This document shows positions 45,263-55,617 of a stretch of 64,000 nt of DNA, piece after piece. How positions within the stretch are numbered: the stretch's first letter is position 1; the number at the start of each line of letters is the position of its first letter. Made by a program: the position numbers and the translations under genes. The stretch comes from Zygnema cylindricum. Its lineage: Eukaryota; Streptophyta; Zygnematophyceae; Zygnematales; Zygnemataceae. Location of the stretch: contig JBBHKE010001628.1 of the NCBI GenBank assembly GCA_037447655.1, forward strand, positions 62,001-126,000, given 5' to 3'. The notes beneath the pieces are model-generated. The model was not told the origin of the DNA. It ran no database searches and saw only the letters and a list, made by a program, of their open reading frames with translations.

Positions 45263-46663
45263 GACGTAGAGACAAGATTTTTACTCAGCTGAGGAATGTA
45301 AAGTACATCTGAGAATGTAAGTATAGAAGTCTTACCCTCCACTAAGACTTTCAGATCTACTGATCCCACTAGATCTATAGTAACCACTCTCCCATCCACA
45401 TACTCTATCTCTACAGTAGGAATCTTTCTTAGCTTAGTGAAGAGTTCTTTATCACGACACATATGCATGGACGCACCTGAGTCGATGATCCATCCTTCCT
45501 GTGGAGCTTCCCGAATTGCTCCAAGGGCACACTTTTGCCTCCGAGGGATCTCCTTCTCCTCCAGACTCTCGTCAAGAAGAAGCTCCCCATCCTCCTCAGA
45601 GGACTCATCCTCGATTTCTCCTGACACTTTTGTAACCACAAGTGCCTTTTTCTTCCCTCCGGAAGAACCTCCTCCACGGTTCTCTTGGAGCCTCAGCTCT
45701 GATAGCTTGACAGAATCTACAATAACGTGTCCCGGCTTTTTTCAATAATGACAAAGACCCTTTGGGGGCCTCTGTCCCCCAGAATCATCTATTTCCCCAC
45801 TATAAGGTTTCTTCGGGTCCTTCCCCCATCGGCCCCCTCTTGCTGCTAGAGCTTGAATGCTCTTTCCTCCTCTCCTAATCTCCATTGTGTTTTCCTGCAC
45901 AAGTATCATCCTGACTACTGTGTTCCATTTCCATGAACTATCAGGCATTCCGTGTACTCGGTACACTATGTTTTCGAACTCATCTGGTAATTTCATGATA
46001 AGGGTGTTAACTTTCATTTTCATTGTACCTGTCCACCCGGCACTTTCCATTTCCATATACAAACAAGAAAGATCATTACAGTAATCTAACATCTTTCCTC
46101 CTTTGTAAGTGTAACTCAATAGCTTTTGCTCAGCAAACTGGAGCTCCTGAATAGTTCCAGCTCTATAAATCTCCACCAAACTCTCCCACAACTCCTCGGC
46201 CTTGTAAATGTGAAGATGAGGAGTGGCCAAACCTTGAGTGAGGTGCCTCAGAATGAAGTTCTTGGCAGCCATGTTTACATCCTCCCACATTTGAGTATCG
46301 TTCTCCACGGTCTTCACGGTCGCCGCTCCCGATACTGTGGCAATAGGAGTGAGGGGTGTCTCCTTCCCTTTTTTCCTTTTTGGACACACTGCTGTCCCCA
46401 TCATCAGCCTCCTCCGCTGAGGCAGCCGTTGTTGCAGAAAACCTTACCTCCGCTGAGGCAGCCGTTGTTGCAGAAAACCTTACTCCCCCAAATCCTGGTG
46501 GAGTTCCCGAAGGTGGACGTTTCACTTGTCCACTGACGATACCCCAATATCATTTTTCACACAAAGCTCCCATCATCATGGCTTCCCAATAGATGAACCC
46601 AGATCCATTGAAGGTGGGCACCCTAGAGGGTGGGCTCATAACCTGCAATTTTGTGTCCTCCAT
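45263..46663 (-). pseudogene. Copia family E gag-protease, broken
   Basis: The ATG at 46663 lies 20 nt inside the LTR and reads through the primer-binding site (MEDTKLQVMSPPSRVPTFNG). The Gag core follows (FILRHLTQGLATPHLHIYKA, LLSYTYKGGKMLDYCNDLSC, VNTLIMKLPDEFENIVYRVH). The zinc knuckle is damaged: in GLCHY-stop-KKPGH the second Cys is TGA. The linker RRQKCALGAIREAPQEG and an intact retropepsin WIIDSGASMHMCRDKELF are next. Breaks: a TGA near 46545, a frame change near 46390, and the knuckle TGA. A 36-bp direct duplication in the Gag linker encodes FSATTAASAEVR twice. The element ends at a TA microsatellite, so integrase, RT and RNase H are absent. Confidence 0.75.
46631..46643 (-). other. 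Primer-binding site, half tRNA-iMet type (family E)
   Basis: GGTTATGAGCCCA directly after the LTR end CAAAATTGCA; one mismatch from the complement of the initiator tRNA-Met anticodon arm. It is coding for Gag VMSP. Confidence 0.8.
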
Positions 46664-47684
46664 TGGACTACAGAATACAGTAAGCCTCTAGATAGTATTT
46701 AACTAACCCACTTTAAGCCACGACCACTTCTGCCCAAGAAGGCAAACTGACAATTTGACTGCTTCCTTGTGTAGCCTGGACTCCCCTGAGTGCGTAGCAA
46801 AAAGAATCACTGAAAACGGCCAACCAGCCGATAAGTTATGAGGCAGTAAAAATGCCAATTTGTACAAACTCTCAAAGGGAGAGGTGACTACCTACCAAAA
46901 TTTTCTAAGTCCTGATTCTCTCTAATAACTCCTATCTACTGAAATACGGACCAATCAGATTACTGTATCGTACACAAAAAGTACTACTGCCGATGTACCT
47001 TTTGTACGGCCTATGTACGACAAGGCTATTAAGTGGACGCGTGTCCGCTTTTCACTCGTCCGTACGTTCCTCGGAATTCCTATGACCGAATGTCATCTCT
47101 CCACGTGGCTCTAGGTCATGCCACGTCACAAAACGCCAAAGTGACCACTCCGGGATTTCGGCGATGATGTGCGCCGTTGGATTTTATGCGAAACGCAATT
47201 TTAGCCGTAATAAATACTTGCGCGACATTTGTTCCGATGTCGAAATAAAATGCGCGGTATCCGTTTTGATTTAGCGTCGTACGACGTACTTTATAAAACT
47301 GAATCTATGTACGCCGTATACAGTTTAAGTTAAATGAATTTTCTCCACTCGAACTAAATATATATCTATCACATACCATAGCACTTAGCATTGGTCCTAG
47401 TCTATTAGGATAAAGCTGACCGCTACCGGTCAACTTGACGAACCGCAGGTACCGGGATCAAATCTCTGGTTCGTCAAATATATTTTTAGTAACCTACTAA
47501 AAATAGCTGTCTGTTGAACTAAGGCAGCCATGGATCAACCTCTCTATCTGTTACCTTCAGTGACTACAACAAGTATGGGAGCTAGAGAGCGGAGGTGGAG
47601 GCAGGCTGTCCGTCCTTTTTCTTTTCCTTTTATAAAAACATATTTAAACCTAGAAAATACTCTAAAAATCTATAAATTTCAACA
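46644..47684 (-). mobile_element. Copia family E 5' LTR
   Basis: 1,041 bp, starting TGTTGAAATTTATAG and ending CAAAATTGCA on the minus strand. It shares blocks with the family-B LTR (around CAGCCATGG, TTCAGTGACTACAACAAG and the hairpin at 47435-47477), so B and E are sister families. The other LTR is not in the window. Confidence 0.75.
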
Positions 47685-48749
47685 GCAACGACTTGAATAC
47701 TAGCACGTGCCGTATGATTACTCTTGGATTATCGCGCAGATTATTTGCGGCAGTACAATGATGAATATATTCTGGAATATCCATTGCGGTTCGCGGATAC
47801 ACTTTGAGTACTTTGGTGACACGCAACATTTCGTTCACGGTGCCGATTTGTGTACACGGACATGGGACGGAAGACCGCCGACAAATGATGACTCAGGAAG
47901 ACCATATTAATGATTCGATGACTCAACAAGCATACTTTTGTGTCTGCGTAAATATTTGGTTCAACAGTAGTTTGTCTTTTTGTAAATATCTAATTAGTGT
48001 AGTTTTATCAGTTTCTTACATACCTTGTGTTTTCGGGTATACCAACACTAGTGAATGTAGGAGGTAGTTAGCGTACGGCTGGTATGCCACCGTACTTCAA
48101 CAAGGCGTCTGATTGGTGGACAGACTTAGTAGTGTAGTCTGTGAGGGTATAGATGTAGGACTTGTGATTTTGTTGAATAGGAACTTTCTGGACCAAAAAC
48201 TGTTTATGATGATTTGTGGTAACTTTATCTGAGGATTACACTCAAATCTGTTGTCAGAATTATCTGAAATTCTGTATGTGTGTTTCTATTTTTAATTTTA
48301 ATATGGTCACAGATTTTCAGGCCTATTGTATGCCTGTTCTGTGTTTTAATTCATTGTGATGTTGGTCGGTTCTGTTTATAATTTTTTGTCTGAAACTTTG
48401 TAAGGTTATTATATAGCCTAGATACTACTTGTTATTTTAGTTTCAGCTTGTTTTGTTATTTTTTTGGTAAAATTCTGTGTTGATTCAAAGTAGGCTGTTT
48501 TTTGGTAGTCTGTGGTGCTTCCAAGGGTAAATCCATGGCTGAAAATGGCTATGGACAACACATTCTACACAGAGTTAAGAAAATGAGAGCACTAAGTGCT
48601 CCTTAAGATGTTTTGTGCTCTATTGTATTTGATTTGCTTGTAGTACATGTTTGTTTGGTTGAAAGGCCTCTTTCATTTGTAGTTACATATCTTACAGTAT
48701 TGATCTAGTCTGATAGGTATTCCTCTTTGGGTTTGCTCTTGCTAACATG
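47685..48749 (+). mobile_element. Copia LTR remnant, plus strand
   Basis: Carries the family-C-type blocks TAAATATTTGGTTCAACA, CATACCTTGTGTTTTCGGGTATAC and, near its end, ATGGCTGAAAATGGCTATGGACAACA (ends 48565). The true boundary is unclear because the gag of the following element starts at 48750. Confidence 0.5.
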
Positions 48750-51081
48750 TCTAATAATGGCTCAACTCCTGCTGCAAGTGCTCCTTTTAGCCCTAGTGCT
48801 CCACCTACTCCTCCAACGACGAATATCCAAGCAGGTGCAAGTGTGACTCATAGTGGGAGTGGATCACAGCCGAGTCTAAATGCCCATGACCTTCAATAGG
48901 TTATGAGCCCACCGCCCAAATTGCCTATTTTTGATGGATCGGACTACGGAGATATGCTGAGCTCCTATTTTGAAGAGAGGGACTTGTCATCCATTGTGGA
49001 TGGGATTGCTGATGAGACTCCATCGTATTGGAGAAAGAAAAATCTCCATTGCCTCAACGTCTTAAAGCAGTCTATGGCAAAAGAATTGGTAATGTCTTAC
49101 CTTGAGATGAAAAAGGCTTCTGAAATCTGGTTTAGTGTACATGCTATGTATGTTCAGCTAGATGTCACTGTTCAGACTAATAAAGCTACAAAGATATTTG
49201 AATGTAGATATTCTGGAGGTAGTATGTCAAATCACTGTCATGCTATGAAAAGGTTGTTTCTCCAGAGTACTAGTGCAGGTGGTGACTTTTCACCACCTCA
49301 CTAGGCTATGTTATTTATGAGAACTTTACCAGATGAATATAAGGGAGCCATGGATAGGCTTAGAGCTCTTCCACAACGTCAGTGGAACATAGCGTTAGCA
49401 ATGCATATTATTTTGAGTGAAGAAGCTAACCAAATTTCACAGTAAGGTAATACTAAGTCTTTTCAAGCACTAGCAAATCAGTTTTCTGATTCTAAGATTG
49501 GCAGTGGTAGTGGTAGTGGTCCTAAAAGGCCACCATTAACATGCTATTAGTGTGATGAGAAAGGCCAGGTTTTCAAGATTTGTAATGCATATAAGAGAGC
49601 GAAAGCTAAAGGAAATTTTCGCTCTGGTTGGGATGAAAGCCGAGTTCCATCTCAGTCAAGTGGACGTCCAACAAGATTTTCCAACGCACTTTAGGAGGAG
49701 GACGTGAGCAGCTTTCGCGACAACAACGAAAAGAAATACTTTGCGATGGCACAAGCAATGGAATGCGTGGAGAAAGAGGAATGGATAATGGAATCCGGTG
49801 CATCTGCCCACATGTGCCGCAATCGCCATCTGTTTGAGACTATTCAATCTATTTCAACCATCAAAATTTATTTTAGTGATGATACATTTGTTGAGTTGAA
49901 AGCAAAAGGGAGGGTGTAACTTATGTTTAATGTAGATAGAAAACTTGTCAAAAGGTGCTTGGAAGATGTGTTGCCTGTCCCAACTTTAAAAAAAACTTTT
50001 TCTCTACATTAGTGGTAGAGAAGAAAGGTTTTAAAACTATATCTGAGAATAGAAAAAGAACAGTGAGTAAGAATGGGAAAATAGTTGCAGAGGAATTTGT
50101 TGGAGGAAACAATTTGTATCGGTTGAGTCTTACAAATGATAATGACAATGATGTTATGTACTCAAGTGTAACCAGTGATTGTGATTTATAGCATAAACGT
50201 TTAGGACATGTGAATTATGATAGATTAGAAAAGATGGTAAATCAAAAAATGGTGGAAGGTGTAAAAATTAGTCAAAAACTAGCATCAAATGTGTGTGATG
50301 GTTCTGCAATGGGAAAAATTCATAAGTTGCCTTTCCCTTCGCAAACTGATCATAGAAGTAGCAGGGTGCTTGAACTAATTTATTCAGATGTATGGGGGCC
50401 ATCTAGGTATCCATCTGTGGGAGGTGCTAAGTTTATGCTTACCTTTACTGATCACTATAGTAGATTTACTACAGTTTATTTTTTGAAAAGTAAGGATGAA
50501 GTCTTTTCAAAATTGAAGGAGTATAAGACTTGGGTTGAAAATCTGCATGAGAGACGGATAACGGGATTCAAAAATGATAATGGAGGGGAGTACATTTCTA
50601 ATGAGTTTGCAGAATTCCTAAAATTGCATAGAATCTCACGTCAGCTAACCGTTCCTTATTCTCTAGAACAAAAAGGTGTTTCAAAGAGGATGAATAAGAC
50701 CATATCAGAGTGTGCTAGGACAATGATGTCTGATATGGACATAGATTTCAAAATTTGGGCAGAGGCTATGAATTGTGCAGCGTATGTGAGAAACGGGTAA
50801 AAAACAAGAGCAGTAAAAAATAAAACTCCCTACGAAATGTGGACAGGAAAAAAACCATATGCAAGTCACTTTAAAGTTTTTGGAAGTAAGATATTTTTGC
50901 TAGATAATGATCCACAAAAACGGAAATTAGAGCCAAAAAGTATACCACGGATATTTTTAAGGTATGATGATCATACCAAAGGTTACAAAGTATATGACAT
51001 TAAAAGAAATAGAGTCATGGTAGCCAAAAACATCATAGTGAAGGATGAGGGAAAAAGAGTATATGTATTTAGTCAGCGTAA
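48750..51081 (+). pseudogene. Copia family F gag-protease-integrase, broken
   Basis: Gag starts MSNNGSTPAASAPFSPSAPP, continues through LQ-stop-VMSPPPKLPIFDG (48898) and KELVMSYLEMKKASEIWFSV, and has a knuckle CY-stop-CDEKGQVFKIC. The retropepsin reads WIMESGASAHMC, with the catalytic Asp replaced by Glu. Integrase shows HKRLGHVNY, catalytic Asp in IYSDVWGP and in KNDNGGEYI, but the Glu motif reads GVSKRMNKT instead of GVAERMNRT. Stops: TAG at 48898, 49303, 49549, 49693 and 50189, TAA near 49443, 49917 and 50798. A frame change falls at an A8 run near 49988. RT and RNase H are missing: a family-B LTR fragment abuts at 51082. Many TAGs lie where Gln is plausible. Confidence 0.8.
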
Positions 51082-51476
51082 TGAAATTCTATGGGCTCTA
51101 TTGCCACACAGAATTTGCAGGTCCAAAGGAAGCTAATCTAGATAGTGCCGACTCCAACTTGGTATAAACCCAAATGATTGACCCCTTGATAACAAGAACC
51201 CCATTAAAGATTCACCCCTGTGAAATAACACTTTATGTGTGCTTAGTTCCACCACAGAATGCAAAGTTAGAATATGAGATTTGGACACATTCACCCACTT
51301 TGACTTTCCCTTAGAAATACAGCCACCCACGCAGGCAAAGACTCTAAACCACTACACCCCTGTGTAGCCTGGACTCCTCTGAGTCCGCAGCAAAAAGAAT
51401 CACTGAAAATGGTCAGCTGAATTGATAGTTATGGCTGGCCAAAGTTTACCATTTATACAAGGTGCTCTTTGGGAAA
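51082..51476 (-). mobile_element. Family B LTR fragment
   Basis: Matches the 3' part of the family-B LTR (its terminal TGAAATTCTATGGGC at 51082 through AAGGTGCTCTTTGGGA). The remaining 770 bp of the LTR are missing. It joins pol of the plus-strand element exactly at the LTR terminus. Confidence 0.8.
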
Positions 51477-51499
51477 GGCCTCTCATCACGCTTCTGCTC

Positions 51500-51810
51500 T
51501 GTCATGCCGCATCGTGTCGGCTGCTCGCGCGCACGATATTCTGCCCGCACGCGCGATATTCGGCGCGCACGCACGATAAAATGCACGCAGGCACGATTTT
51601 ATGCATGCACACGTGATTTCATGCACGCACAGGCGATATTCGGCGCACGCGCACGATATAATGCACGCATGCGCAATTTTATGCATGCACACGCGATTTT
51701 ATCCATGCACGCACGGTATAATGCACGCACGTGTGATTTTATGCATGCACACCCGATTTCATGCATGCACGCACGATTTGATGCACGCACGTCTAGCTTT
51801 TTCGTTCGCA
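51500..51810. repeat. GC-rich minisatellite of GCACGCACGAT units
   Basis: About a dozen imperfect units of about 25-35 bp, alternating TTTATGCATGCACACGCGAT and AATGCACGCACGCACGATAT. Open frames on both strands come from this periodicity. Confidence 0.8.
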
Positions 51811-52010
51811 CGTGCGAAATTTCGCGTTAGTTTATTTATTTATATGTTGTTGAACTGCACTAATTTCGTGCGATACTTTTCATTTCGTGCGCAGGTATTT
51901 CGATTTGGATTATTTTGTGCGGTATGTTTCGATTCGTGTGTATGCACGCGATTTCGAAGTATAGACGTGGAGTATCGTTTGGAGGCGAATCGCGATTCCC
52001 GGGCGACGCT

Positions 52011-55000
52011 TGTTGTTTTTGAAAACTTAGTTTCGTGCGTACGGAGCGTTTCGTGCGTACGCGATGTTTCGTGCGTACGCATTTACGCGATATATTGTGG
52101 AGGTTCGAAAGAATTTATGGATTGGGGAATTAAATGTACACGTAAAATTAATGGAGTAATTGAGTGGCGCGAAATGTGAGAGGAAATGGACGGCGGATCG
52201 CGAAGCAATCCGACGTGAGATAATCGACGTTTCATATACGAAATGTTGAAAGTGTACATCGATCGTACGGAACATAATGTGCGACAGGCGGAATTTATGA
52301 AAAGGACGCCGCTGGTACGTAGAATCTATTTTGGACAGGTGTACCTTTATTTCGGCAGGCGGCATTTATGACGAAGTACGTGGTTGCGATACGGTACAGA
52401 TTTGGATTGTAAAATATCATTTCGTCAAGTGGATGGAAGTGGCACGTGGCTTAACATCAAGGGTGCCAAATAAGAGTGACGTACGGTGGATATAAGCCGC
52501 CGTTATTTTTTCAAGTAGTGGTGACGCGAAATCGCGTCAATCACACGATGTTTATTTTGGACGTCCCGGATTCTTTGACGAAAATCAAGGAGTTTCGCTG
52601 AGTGACTCAGCATGACTCAGCATGACTCAGCATACGATTCTATGAGATTGCGTGTACTTGAAAATATTTGGAACAACAATGCTTTGTCTTATTTGTATTA
52701 TTAAATTAGTGCTGATTATGACATTTATATTTAAGTGGTTAATTAGGGTTTCGACACTTTAATTTATGTGTCGCATTTGCAGACAAGTGTACGCTTACGA
52801 TTGCTTGACTCTCAGGTGTACGCTTACGATTAATTTGATTTAGTGACAGTTACGTAATTTACGTTGGTTATTTTGACACTTAGTGATTTGTTAACAGCTC
52901 ACAAGTGTAAATATAGGTTTGAGCTTCATTAGAATAATAATCAATGCTGGTTAGAAAAGTAGGGACCGAAGATGTAGACTTTTAGGGTTGCCGATTAGGT
53001 CATGCACTTTTGAATGATATAATGATTATACCTTGATTATACTCTTGTTTATGTGTGATGCATTTGTTTTTATTATTTATGTTATTTTATATATGTTTGA
53101 TATGCATTGTTTATGCATTTGTCCTAGGGTTTGTTTATGTCGATTATTCCATCAAACCTTAGATATTGTCATAGGGTTTATTTATGTTGATTATTCCATG
53201 AAACCCTAAATGTTGTTGTATGTTAAATGGAGGATGCATTTCAAATGATTGTTCATTGGCCTAGCTTCGCTTAGCTTCTTGCATGATAGTTTGGGTTGCT
53301 TCTGCGGTCTATTTTAGACCAAAGAACAACAGGTTATGGGCCCACGCCCCATCTATCATATGTTAGGTTAAGTCGAGATAGGATTGTGTCACACGCATTG
53401 TAGCGGGTTAATTTTGTTCTTGCTGGTTGTATTGCAGTAATGGTGTCTGTGTACCCATGAGATCGGCCTTATCATAGTGTTGGTATGTGCCGAGTTTAAT
53501 CTTGCATCGCCCCAAGGGTTAACTTAGTGATAGTGCCGAAATGTCTACCCTCAATGAAAATGATTTATTTTGAGAATCGATATTTTAGTTTTGGAAATAA
53601 ATGTTTATTTTTAATGAAACATTTCGAAATGTGGAGATTTGACATTTAGTGGAGAGATGTGGAAGGAGGAGTTTCGACGTTTGGGGGAGAGATCCGAAAG
53701 GTGGAGTTGTGGCATTTGGTGAAAGATCCGAATTTGTGGATCTATAATTATGGGATGTTATGAGATTTTATTTTTCAGATTGTTGGTAGTTTTGGGAAAT
53801 GTAACATTATTGGAGCTTAAAATTGGGATAGAGAATGTAGATTTTATTTACTTTTATTTTTAATGTTTTATTTTGTGGGATTAAGTACGCGGGTCGCGAA
53901 ATTTAGAAAATTTGGAAAGTTTTATTTTTTGGAAATTGTTATGGTAGTTAGAGGAAAATGTGGTAATTTTTGTTGGAATTTTATTTATTATTGGTAGAAT
54001 TGATTTTCGGAAAATAGTTTATTATTTATGTATTTTTATGGGAAATTTTCGGATTTAGATATTGTTGAGAAAAGAGAAAAGAAAATGAAAATATATATAT
54101 TATGTATTATGAAATTTGGATGGTATGTGGAGTCAGCGGAAGCGATGGTGGAACAAGTGGGAAAATTTTGTTGGAGGAATTTGGCAGATTAAGATGGAGA
54201 AGGCAGTTGAAAGCAGGTGTGACAGCTGGTAACATTGGTGACAGCTGATGACGTGGCGCCATGGATGCACGAGACTAATTTTTCGGGGGAGTGTTGTTTT
54301 TGAAAACTTAGTTTCGTGCGTACGGAGCGTTTCGTGCGTACGCGATGTTTCGTGCGTACGCATTTACGCGATATATTGTGGAGGTTCGAAAGAATTTATG
54401 GATTGGGGAATTAAATGTACACGTAAAATTAATGGAGTAATTGAGTGGCGCGAAATGTGAGAGGAAATGGACGGCGGATCGCGAAGCAATCCGACGTGAG
54501 ATAATCGACGTTTCATATACGAAATGTTGAAAGTGTACATCGATCGTACGGAACATAATGTGCGACAGGCGGAATTTATGAAAAGGACGCCGCTGGTACG
54601 TAGAATCTATTTTGGACAGGTGTACCTTTATTTCGGCAGGCGGCATTTATGACGAAGTACGTGGTTGCGATACGGTACAGATTTGGATTGTAAAATATCA
54701 TTTCGTCAAGTGGATGGAAGTGGCACGTGGCTTAACATCAAGGGTGCCAAATAAGAGTGACGTACGGTGGATATAAGCCGCCGTTATTTTTTCAAGTAGT
54801 GGTGACGCGAAATCGCGTCAATCACACGATGTTTATTTTGGACGTCCCGGATTCTTTGACGAAAATCAAGGAGTTTCGCTGAGTGACTCAGCATGACTCA
54901 GCATGACTCAGCATACGATTCTATGAGATTGCGTGTACTTGAAAATATTTGGAACAACAATGCTTTGTCTTATTTGTATTATTAAATTAGTGCTGATTAT

Positions 55001-55612
55001 GACATTTATATTTAAGTGGTTAATTAGGGTTTCGACACTTTAATTTATGTGTCGCATTTGCAGACAAGTGTACGCTTACGATTGCTTGACTCTCAGGTGT
55101 ACGCTTACGATTAATTTGATTTAGTGACAGTTACGTAATTTACGTTGGTTATTTTGACACTTAGTGATTTGTTAACAGCTCACAAGTGTATATATAGGTT
55201 TGAGCTTCATTAGAATAATAATCAATGCTGGTTAGAAAAGTAGGGACCGAAGATGTAGACTTTTAGGGTTGCCGATTAGGTCATGCACTTTTGAATGATA
55301 TAATGATTATACCTTGATTATACTCTTGTTTATGTGTGATGCATTTGTTTTTATTATTTATGTTATTTTATATATGTTTGATATGCATTGTTTATGCATT
55401 TGTCCTAGGGTTTGTTTATGTCGATTATTCCATCAAACCTTAGATATTGTCATAGGGTTTATTTATGTTGATTATTCCATGAAACCCTAAATGTTGTTGT
55501 ATGTTAAATGGAGGATGCATTTCAAATGATTGTTCATTGGCCTAGCTTCGCTTAGCTTCTTGCATGATAGTTTGGGTTGCTTCTGCGGTCTATTTTAGAC
55601 CAAAGAACAACA
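52011..55612 (+). mobile_element. Complete non-coding LTR element (LARD-like), recent
   Basis: 5' LTR 52011-53331 and 3' LTR 54292-55612 (1,321 bp each, TGTTGTTTTTG...GAACAACA) differ at one base that I could find (A at 52910, T at 55191). Flanks show a perfect 5-bp target duplication ACGCT (52006-52010 and 55613-55617). Primer-binding site at 53332-53344; polypurine tract TTTTTCGGGGGAG ends at 54291. The 960-bp interior has no gag or pol, so it moves with another element's proteins, presumably a family-C copia sharing the LTR start GTTTCGTGCGTACG and the tRNA site. Confidence 0.93.
53332..53344 (+). other. Primer-binding site, half tRNA-iMet type (exact)
   Basis: GGTTATGGGCCCA directly follows the 5' LTR. 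It is the exact 13-nt complement of the initiator tRNA-Met anticodon arm UGGGCCCAUAACC. Confidence 0.88.
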
Positions 55613-55617
55613 ACGCT

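Noticed and set aside
48750-50800. Stop-codon reassignment (TAG/TAA as Gln) in the whole genome
   Set aside because: The best-preserved host exons (LRR gene) use no in-frame TAG or TAA, and stops in the LRR pseudogene fall at non-Gln sites. Kept only as an alternative hypothesis in the findings.
51462-51830. Frames of 122 and 70 codons made of His/Ala/Arg repeats
   Set aside because: Translation of the minisatellite at 51500-51810.
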